A DNA stretch of 64,000 nt from assembly GCA_951812925.1 (NCBI GenBank), contig OX638371.1, positions 79,307,697 through 79,371,696 of the forward strand, written 5' to 3'. Made by a program: the position numbers and the translations under genes. Origin of the DNA: Calliopum simillimum. Taxonomy: Eukaryota; Arthropoda; Insecta; Diptera; Lauxaniidae. Under the pieces are notes generated by a model that saw only the letters and a program-made list of their open reading frames with translations, was not told the DNA's origin and did not search any database. Below, piece by piece: positions 56,351 to 64,000 of this stretch (within the stretch, counting starts at the first letter, position 1; each line of letters starts with the position of its first letter).

Positions 56351-57162
56351 GCAATTCATGCCAAACCCGACACCATTTGGTTTTTGCATCGTCGATTTTT
56401 TAAACTTTTTTTCAATGGTTAACATGAACTATAACTATGTAAATATAATAATAAAATCATCCCGAAACTGACTCAAAAGTTAGAGGGACTCTTTAGCGAA
56501 TTTAGATCATATGCATTACTATTTTAGAAACTACAACGTGGAAGAATCAACATTTTAATTTAAAAAAAAAATTTTTTTACTTAAAATCCATTTTTAAAAC
56601 ATCGGTTATCATAAATAATTTTAAAAAGTCTTTTATTATGTTTCTGATACATATAAAAAAATAAAAGAAAAAGAGTTTCGAGCTGACAAGAAAATTTTAT
56701 TTAAATTTTTTGAAAAGCACCGTAAAAAACTTTATTCTTCAAGAGAGCTTGGCTATCCACTCGGTGAATAAAAAAGTAATGAGAAAAACACATCTTAATT
56801 TCAACCTTGGTAATTTATATTTAATAGGTGTATCATGCTCCTTTCAAGCATAAAATCATCACTCAATTCGAAATTTGGCATCTTAGAAACCTAGCAGCTT
56901 TGTAAAAATAAGTTTTGGAAATTTTGAATACTCAAAAATCTTTAGAAATTTTTTCAGGACAAAGATCGAGACCAAAACTTTATGCCCAAGATCAAGGCCA
57001 GGACCAATACTCAATATCAAAACCAAGACCAAGCCTCAATGTGCAAGACCAAGATCAAGACCAAGGCTTCTATGGTCTTGGTCTTGGTTTGCTGATCACT
57101 AGTTTCAAAAAGTAAAAACGGAGATAAAAAAGGCAAAGTGTGTCGGGTTTGGCATGGAATGC
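56351..57162. mobile_element. TIR element with CAAGACCAA repeats near its right end
   Basis: The inverted ends GCAATTCATGCCAAACCCG and (complement) GCATTCCATGCCAAACCCG define about 812 bp. At 56960-57095 AAGACCAAGATC-type words recur, ending GGTCTTGGTTTGCTGATCA as in the unit at 20.27 kb. The short frame at 56915-57115 reads this repeat. Confidence 0.5.
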
Positions 57163-57167
57163 CGCAC

Positions 57168-57437
57168 TGCTGAGTCTTTTTTTGTGCAACCATCTTGGTC
57201 GGTTACGCAAAGAAATTCATAAGTTACAACACCAGATTCTAAATAGCTTCTCAACCGGTTGTACAAAAAACGTAACCTTATGCAACAAAAACAATTATAT
57301 ATTCGAGTTTAATAGATCAAAATAACCTGAAACTACTTTTCAAACCTCTTAAAAGCATCGATTTTGTTTTACCGATCAATAAAAATATTTAATTTAGCAG
57401 CTGAGTCTTTCTTTGCGTAACCAACCAAGATTCGACT
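57168..57437. repeat. Imperfect inverted repeat around GGTTACGCAAAG
   Basis: CTTGGTCGGTTACGCAAAG (57193-57211) and its complement near 57411-57431, with CTGAGTCTTT words beside each, suggest a small decayed element of about 270 bp. Confidence 0.4.
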
Positions 57438-58129
57438 TGACATCTCTGATTTTTATGAAATTTGGTGGAAAGTTGGTATTTGATACGAATATAACTGTGA
57501 TAAAATGAATTTCCGAAATCATTGGTTTGGTTTTTTGTTCACCCGCATACTGGTCGGAAAATCAAAAAACCTGGTCGAAATTCGAAAAATAAAGTTGTTG
57601 TTTTTGCACTTTTAACGGTTGCAAATGGTAGAGTACGATCTTCTTCAATCGTTTTAGAAGCCAGAAAGACCTCATTCTCATTTGAGTTTGAAGTTCACCT
57701 GTTCTTGGAAAGATTTTTTTTTTTTGATATTAAGCGTCTCAGTAAACAAGTCGAAAAAATAACTTCGGGTCATCTTTTTCCAATATAACTAAATGGAGTC
57801 TCTCAGTGAAGGCTTATTTAATATGTTTCTCAAATCCAAAGCGTTTTATTTCATATACAGTTTATATAAATTGGCAACTATTTCGTGAAAATATATACAC
57901 AAAAAAATGTAAAAGTGATTTTTGATGTGCTAATTGTTACAGCATCCACGGCTATCCATCTAGTTTTCACATACATCTTATACAGGGCACATTTTTCTAC
58001 AATCCTCTTAAAAAATTAGCTGCCCCAAGGTTCCCGGAAAACGGTTATTAAGAGTTTAGTAAAGTATTTCATATTCGTTATAAACGATCCCAGCAACCAA
58101 ACTTTTGTAGAAAAAGATTCTGTTTGGCA

Positions 58130-58560
58130 TGTTTTATCAGCCACTTTGGATGCGACATTTTGTTTAATGAAAATCCAGTTCATATTCTTAATCTACGACC
58201 TCAAAAACTCCTATATTCTGTCTTCTTGTTGATTAACATAGTTTTACATTAAGCCGTTCACCATTACGGATCCGCCATTTTGTGTTTCGAAAAATTGATT
58301 TCAGATTCGTTATAAGCAACATTAGAAATTATCATATACCGTTTTCGATGGTAATGGATGCATCTTAGCAGTATTTGTTCCACCACTTTGGATCCGCCAT
58401 TTTGTTTTTTTTGAAAATGGATCATTATAAACTCCAAATTACAGAATTTCGTGAGAAAAGATCAAGTTCAGCATTATTTGTCCACTAATGTGTATTCGCC
58501 ATTTTGTTTTTTTGAAAAACGGAGTTCGGATTCGTAATCAGCATCATCAAAAACCCGATT
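58130..58560. repeat. Degenerate tandem CCGCCATTTTG family, about 118-bp unit
   Basis: Four units are centred on GCGACATTTTG, CCGCCATTTTG, CCGCCATTTTG and TCGCCATTTTG near 58149, 58269, 58396 and 58497. They share TTTTTGAAAAA and GATTCGTTATAAG/GATTCGTAATCAG parts. A related fragment is at 23.03 kb. Confidence 0.55.
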
Positions 58561-58599
58561 TTCCGACCACTGTTAATATATGAAGTGAATATTTTGCTT

Positions 58600-60170
58600 A
58601 TTGCTTTTGGGTAGTTTTATTAAATACTTCACAAACTCTGTTACCGACGGCATTGTATAATAAATAAACGACAAAGTCAATCAAACAACAAAGTCAGTCA
58701 ACTTAACGGTTATACCACATATCGTAGCTCCTGAAAAGTATTCATCTTCCTGAAAAGTCAAAAACTGAGAATGAAAAAATTTAGCATTTTAGCTGTAATT
58801 CGATTGAGGTCAGTTGCTGTGCCATTCTTTTATGTTTAAATTGGTCTCATCGTCGAAGGTAGTCTTGATTGGGATCAATTAAAGCAAATAATAAAGTTTC
58901 CCAGTTTCCAAAAAAAAAAACGTTTCGCTTTTTTTTTGGGAATCTCTCCCGCCAACAGATCAGCAACGGATCCGTAACGGGTAAAAAGCGAAGATACGAA
59001 CCGTCTGGCACACTGGGTCCGTATATTGACTTTTTTATATTTTGGGGCACTTCTTACCTCAATTGAAAGACCAAGCGGTTTCTAACCTCTCTTTATCATT
59101 CAGCAATTCTTCATTTTAAGAGGGGTGGAACCTGTACTTTTCTACTACTTACTATATTTATTGAAAATTTTGCATAACACAGCCATTCCCAGGTAGAGTT
59201 CTGACCCTTAGCAAACTTTCCTTTTATGTGCGTCGAAATCATGTCTTTTACCTATATCTTATTATAAAAATGTTTCATCATACAAATTTCTTTATGTCTT
59301 TTAAAATAAAATTAAAATATCAATGCCATTGCACTAAGCCATTTATTGATTTACGAGTTCATTAGAAAGCAATTTCCATGTTTCTCACGTTCAATTTGAA
59401 TAAAGTCGTGATCGTTGTTTGCTACATTGAAGCGAAATAAACGATTGTGTGCAGCGAAATTGCCATTTATTTTCATTTGTAACGTGTGATTGTCATTTGT
59501 CACAGAGAAGTGAAAAAATAGAAAATTGGTGTGATTACTTTTAAATGTTCTATTGCTGCAGTAAAACTTAAGGAGTTACTGATTTAGTAAATAACAGAAG
59601 TACGTTGACTTATCCTTTCATCTTTCGGTGTACGTAAATACAATGATTAGAATTACATTGGCTGGGACTTAACAGTTGGAATTTTCAGAGTAAAAAAGCC
59701 AACAAAAGCGTTTAAAGGAATATGTAATTATGACAATGTATATAAGTATGTTTGTATGAGTTTAATCTTAGTATGCCCAATGGCTGTAGAGCTTTGAATG
59801 TTTTATTCAAAAATTCCTTTTTTCTGTTGTGGTTTTATGACTTTCAAAGTTCCATGTTTATTTTCTTCTCAGAATAACTTTTTCCATTACTCAATACAGT
59901 ATTCACAAATGCACTCACACAAACTTATTTTTGTACTGTATACTACGTACTATACACACATTTGCAACACTTCCGTATAGCGCGCGGTAAAAATTAACAT
60001 CTCTGGAGGGCGCAACAAACGACAGCAACATCCGTACCTATATTACAGTTAGCGCATTGTGTATTTTATTTCCCGTAATTGCAGTAAAAGAGAAGTGATG
60101 TGATGTACTTAGAGGTATCAAAGAGAAACTATATCAACTTCTAAGTTCACAAGTTTCTTTTCCAACTTTT
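58600..60170. other. Stretch without a recognisable gene
   Basis: Chance frames only. A small hairpin-like block lies near 58895-58960. Nothing further could be supported. Confidence 0.4.
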
Positions 60171-60911
60171 TCAACCATTTTCGATTTCATTAAAATCTCC
60201 CGACCTAATCAAAATTTTTCAAAAGTTCTGCTTTGTCGAATTTTTAATTTCTCCAAAATCTTTCGAATTTACCAAATCTATAAGAATTCCTAGACTTCTC
60301 ATATATCATAATATTTTATAATATTTCAATTTATCGAAATACATACTTCAAATATTTTCCTAAAATATTTATGCATAGATAGATATACTTTTCAACTTTG
60401 TCGAATTTGTAAGCTTTATCGACATTTCCACCCCTTGTCCCTTTTAGAATTTGTGGACATTTTACGATTTTTTCAACACTTTTAAATTATTCTAAATTTT
60501 TTCGAAGTGTCGAAGGTTCTTCAACTACTTCTTTACTACATACATTTACTGTGGCTATTCCAAAATTTTTCCATTTATCAACAGTTTTCAAATTCATCAA
60601 ATCCCTGCAAGCCCACGTACTATTCCAAAACTAGTTTGCAAACTACTCCATGGGAAAAATCGACTTGTTCAAATTCTGTTCCCATCACATATATAGTTCT
60701 GTTTACGTTTTACATTGTTTGTCATTTGGCGTAAGCAATTGTCTCCTTATGCATCACATTGAGACCAGAAAAAGGTTAATTGTCTCCTTATGCATTACAT
60801 TCGGACCAGTAAAAGACCAATTATTTTTTTTTATTTCATTTAGAAATTTCAAAGAATTTAATTTAATATACAAATTTCACACAGAATCGTCAAAATGTGT
60901 CATAGACTAAT

Positions 60912-60975
60912 GTGCTAAAGAGTTTGTTATATATACCTGAGCATTGTGTTCCGGGTGCGAATCTCGGTGTGGATG
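60912..60975 (+). repeat. tRNA-like sequence (B-box-like) with T-run
   Basis: GGTGCGAATCT (60954-60964), one or two bases off a B box, is preceded by a plausible anticodon region and followed at 60978 by a run of nine Ts. The A box is weak. Confidence 0.35.
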
Positions 60976-61102
60976 AATTTTTTTTTATTAAGTTTTTATT
61001 TTTATTTTATACCTCGGCTATGTTAGACACATGTTTCATTTTCCGCTCCGAAGACTCTTCAGACAAATTGTGTACAAATCAATAGAAATTTGAAATTTGG
61101 AA

Positions 61103-61175
61103 TTGAAAATCGCCGAGTGGACGATTTGAACCTGGGCCTCTCCACGCAGCGAAAGTCATAAGGCCGATACACTAT
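61103..61175 (-). repeat. tRNA-like sequence, minus strand
   Basis: An A box TAGTGTATCGGCC (61174-61162) and a B box GGTTCAAATCG (61132-61122) are spaced as in a tRNA. It faces the plus-strand copy at 60912. Confidence 0.5.
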
Positions 61176-61351
61176 CGTTTGCTCTTCTTCACAGTCGACG
61201 TACTGCTAAACTGTCAAACAGTTATAATTTCACTGACAGAATCGATACACAATTGGACCGCTTTTGGTACTAATGACGAATTATACATTACATTCGGACC
61301 ATTTTTGATACAAATGACAGTCTCTGCATTAAATTTGGACCATTTTTGGTA

Positions 61352-61514
61352 TGTATGTATGTATGTATTCTCCTTTAACTCCTAGGAGGAGCATAGGGCC
61401 AATATGAAATCTCTCCATTTGTCACGATCCCTTGCGATGACTTTGATCTCTTGCCACGATTTTCCCGATTCTTGGATTTCCTTTTCCAACGACCTTTTCC
61501 AGTTGGTTTTGGGT
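61352..61514 (-). pseudogene. LINE 3' fragment with 11-bp target duplication
   Basis: The minus strand encodes a short tail with Trp-Lys, Ser-Trp-x-Glu-Ile, and Ala-Arg-Asp-Arg-Asp-Lys-Trp-Arg-Asp-Phe then Ala-Leu-Cys-Ser and a stop. This is the typical end of an RT from a non-LTR element. A (TACA)n tail follows. CATTTTTGGTA flanks both sides (61341-61351 and 61515-61525). It is a heavily 5'-truncated insertion of 163 bp. Confidence 0.8.
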
Positions 61515-62530
61515 CATTTTTGGTACAGTTGTTAAATTATGTGAATTTATTCTAGTCTTATGTGTACTCCGTTTTGGTCTACTCACAAAATAACTAGACC
61601 AATGATAGGACTATTGAGACAATTGTCTCCGATGGGCCTACAGGGATATTTTCAATTTCATTAATGTTTGACTTTTCCAAAATCTTTGGAATTTTTTCAT
61701 ATTTTTCGAATTCATTTCAATTTTTCGACTTTGAAAAAATTTTTCGTATACATTCTGTGAATTTATCAACTTTTCACAACATTTGTTGTCTGTGATGTGA
61801 TATTTTTGAATTCATCAACATCTTACGGCATTTCAACATTTTTTGAGAATTTTAAATTTTTGCGGATTTATCGACTTTTTTCGAATTCAACAAAATTCTC
61901 CGATAAGTTATCAACATTATTACATTTTTCAAAATTTTTTGGACTAATCGACATTTCTACGTTATCGCTTTTTTTCGCATAGATCAAAATATCTTGTGAA
62001 TGTTTACAAATTTTCGAGTTTATCGAAATTTTTCGACAATGTTTTGATTTAACCAACATTTTTCAGCTTTTTTAAAATTTTTTGGACATATCGTTTTTTT
62101 AGAATTAATCAATATCTTGCGGCTTTTTAAATGTGTTTCCAAACTTTTTTCGGACTTATCAAATTGTTTCGACTTCATTGTAATCGGTTGTGGTTGATTT
62201 TTGATTTGATCAACATTTTATAACTTTTCCAACATTAATCTAAAATTCTTGAGTTTATCGACAATTTCGAATTGATCAACGTATTTAATTTTTTAAGCAA
62301 CATTTTCGATTGAGATGGATTTGACTTTTTTGAACATTTTTTTTTGTTGACATTTTCAGAATTTATTAACGTTTCACTCGAATTAACAATTTTCGACTTT
62401 TTCATCAATTTTCGAACTTACCAAAAATTTATGAATTTTCGACATTTTCAACGTCGAAATTTTTCCGCATTTTTTTATTATTTTCGCTTTTTTTTTATTT
62501 TTATCGATATTATTTTAAAGTATCGAAAAG

Positions 62531-63640
62531 TATCTCGAATTGCGCAACAGAGTATTGCCAGGTACAAAACGATCCAATAACCAAGTAAGTACTTACCTAT
62601 GGCTATGTTCACTACACAAAAGCATTTTTACCGCCATGCAATTTTTAATAGTCACTGTTGGTACATAGTGTTGCTCCTTTTTTATCACTCATTGTTATTG
62701 TTGTCGCATGCTTCACATAATCGTATCACGTAGTATTTAGCCGTGCAAGGAAAACATGAAATTTCCGCCTGCTAAAGGAGTAAAATACAAAACAAATGTG
62801 TTTTTTGTTGTTTGCTGTTTCAAAAGGAAATAAAGAAAACAACACTTGTTTTAACAGCAGCATCAATGGCTCAAGGTGGCAACACAACATGATGTGTTGG
62901 TGATGACGGTGGTGTATGTTGTGCGAAACGTTTGTTCCATTTTCACAATGTGGCAGCATTGCATTGCTTTTGGCAGGTTGACATCGATGTGTGTGTATGT
63001 GGGTGGCGGCAACTGTTGTAATATTTGCTTTTGTATGTGAATGGGGCGTATATGCAGCTCGTGCTATTAAAAAAGTTTTACTGCACGCTAGTAGGGAGCC
63101 ACCAAAGTGGTTCAATTTAAGTATTGAATTGTGTGAGAAAACTTGAACGAGTCATTTCTGAATATGGAAGTGCAAGCAAATATGTACTTATTGAAAAATG
63201 ATGTGTTAAGTTGGGAGTGAGATATTTTTGTGAAAAAGTTTTTTAATGAAGAGAGGGGGGGGGGGTTACCTAGGTGCATTTATTAGTTTTGTTACTGTTA
63301 TATTTAGAGCTTGTTTTGCTTACACAAATTTTTATTTCTTCATAAATTTAGTTTTTGGTATTTTAGTTTTTACTTCCATTTCAGTTTAAAATAAATATTG
63401 ATAAAAGGCAGAACAGGCGCACTTCACTAATACAGGTTTTCGATTCCAAGTTAAACTTTTTCTACCCCAAATTGATATTTTTTCGATTCAAATTAAACTT
63501 TTTTCAAATCAGATATAAACTTTTTCCAATGAAAGTAATCTTTTTCCAGATTAGTTTAACATTTCTACTTTTAACTTATTTTTGTGTTAAACCATATGGA
63601 CTTTACTTTTGAGGTGTATAATGTTTTCAGCAAAATTTAT
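62531..63640. other. Stretch without a recognisable gene
   Basis: (CAA)/(TTG)-type words occur at 62690-62960 and a G-run at 63256. The His/Thr-rich minus frame 63115-62726 is simple-sequence derived and not assigned. Confidence 0.4.
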
Positions 63641-63647
63641 CTTCTCT

Positions 63648-63870
63648 TCTATACGAGCTAAAATTGTATGTTAGTTTTTATGTCTGTGGCAAAATTTTTT
63701 CTTGAAAACGGCTCCAGCGATTTTAATGAAACTCGGAATGATGATAGATATTAGCATTGAATGAAGAATGAACTAGGTTTTATTTTTCTAGATATTCCAG
63801 AGGAGGCATGGCACCGCCCTAAATTTTAAACTTAATTTGGTCATAACTAGCAAACGAAACAAGATAGAAG
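63648..63870. repeat. Terminal fragment of the 424-bp repeat family
   Basis: The stretch from TATACGAGCTAAAATTGTATG through CGGCTCCAGCGATTTTAATG matches 50922-51070, including GGCATGGCACCGCCC. Confidence 0.65.
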
Positions 63871-63894
63871 CTACCAACAATGAAAATACATTGA

Positions 63895-63965
63895 TGGTTG
63901 GAGCTTACTGTTCAGTGTTTTTGAGTAGAACACCAATAAAAACACAAAAAACAAGGCAAAAATAC
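63895..63965. repeat. Short dispersed repeat shared with 4.4 kb
   Basis: TTGGAGCTTACTGTTCAGTG and the following AAAACACAAAAAACAAGGC recur near 4417-4465 with small changes. Confidence 0.5.
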
Positions 63966-64000
63966 ATATGGGTGATTCTCAGATAACTGTATTTTTTGTG

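Larger units (their letters stand above)
60180..62530. repeat. Degenerate TCGAATTTATCAACATTTTT field
   Basis: Imperfect units of roughly 20 bp (TTTTCGAATTTATCAACATT variants) run through most of this stretch, broken at about 60700-61660 by other sequence. The Phe/Ser-rich frames here are readings of the repeat. The style resembles 1400-1840. Confidence 0.5.

Noticed and set aside
62726..63115. 129-codon His/Thr-rich minus-strand frame
   Set aside because: Simple-sequence composition, no domain and no splice or start support.

Overview
This is AT-rich nuclear DNA from a higher eukaryote, most likely a fly (Diptera, probably Brachycera). The evidence is a gypsy-type errantivirus with an env frame, an invertebrate-type (i-type) lysozyme/destabilase gene with insect-like splice sites and initiators, and dense hAT, piggyBac, Tc1/mariner-like, foldback and LINE remains. 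There is no bacterial gene organisation, and nearly all short open frames in the window are chance readings of repeats.

Only one host gene is convincingly present. It lies on the minus strand from about 34973 down to 24353. Three coding exons (34868-34520, 34244-33705, 24631-24423) join in compatible phases into a predicted 365-residue type II membrane protein. The protein has a cytoplasmic acidic tail, one membrane helix, an acidic stalk and a C-terminal i-type lysozyme domain. Its second intron is about 9.1 kb and holds several transposons. A second copy of its promoter and first exon lies 21 kb upstream (56330-55639), with a stop codon directly at the splice donor.

Layout. 0-3.3 kb: degenerate tandem repeats, a hairpin, a pogo-type transposase relic and a piggyBac MITE. 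5.8-8 kb: three foldback units. 10.2 kb: an hAT element. 11.2-15.4 kb: a nest of a foldback element holding two TA-flanked elements, abutting a TIR element that carries a tRNA-like domain. 17.7-19.8 kb: a CACTG-ended foldback and another TA-flanked element. 24.4-35 kb: the lysozyme gene, with a fourth TA-flanked element (itself carrying an hAT MITE) and an hAT-like element holding a truncated LINE in its long intron. 36.7-45.7 kb: a 39-bp minisatellite split by a young errantivirus with 356-bp LTRs that read the same, a 4-bp TCGA duplication, a deleted gag-pol, a long env frame and a fifth TA-flanked element in its leader. 46.7-53.3 kb: two large palindromic elements. 53.6-57.2 kb: TIR elements and the duplicated lysozyme exon. 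58-64 kb: degenerate satellites, two convergent tRNA-like sequences and a short LINE tail.

The most unusual pattern is a set of five elements, each flanked by TA, that share only the outermost 8-13 bases (roughly GGGGAGA..GGG). Each fills its ends and interior with its own different, repeatedly reiterated 10-16 bp word. Three insertions (two into a foldback, one into the errantivirus leader) can be checked against empty-site sequence inside this same window.
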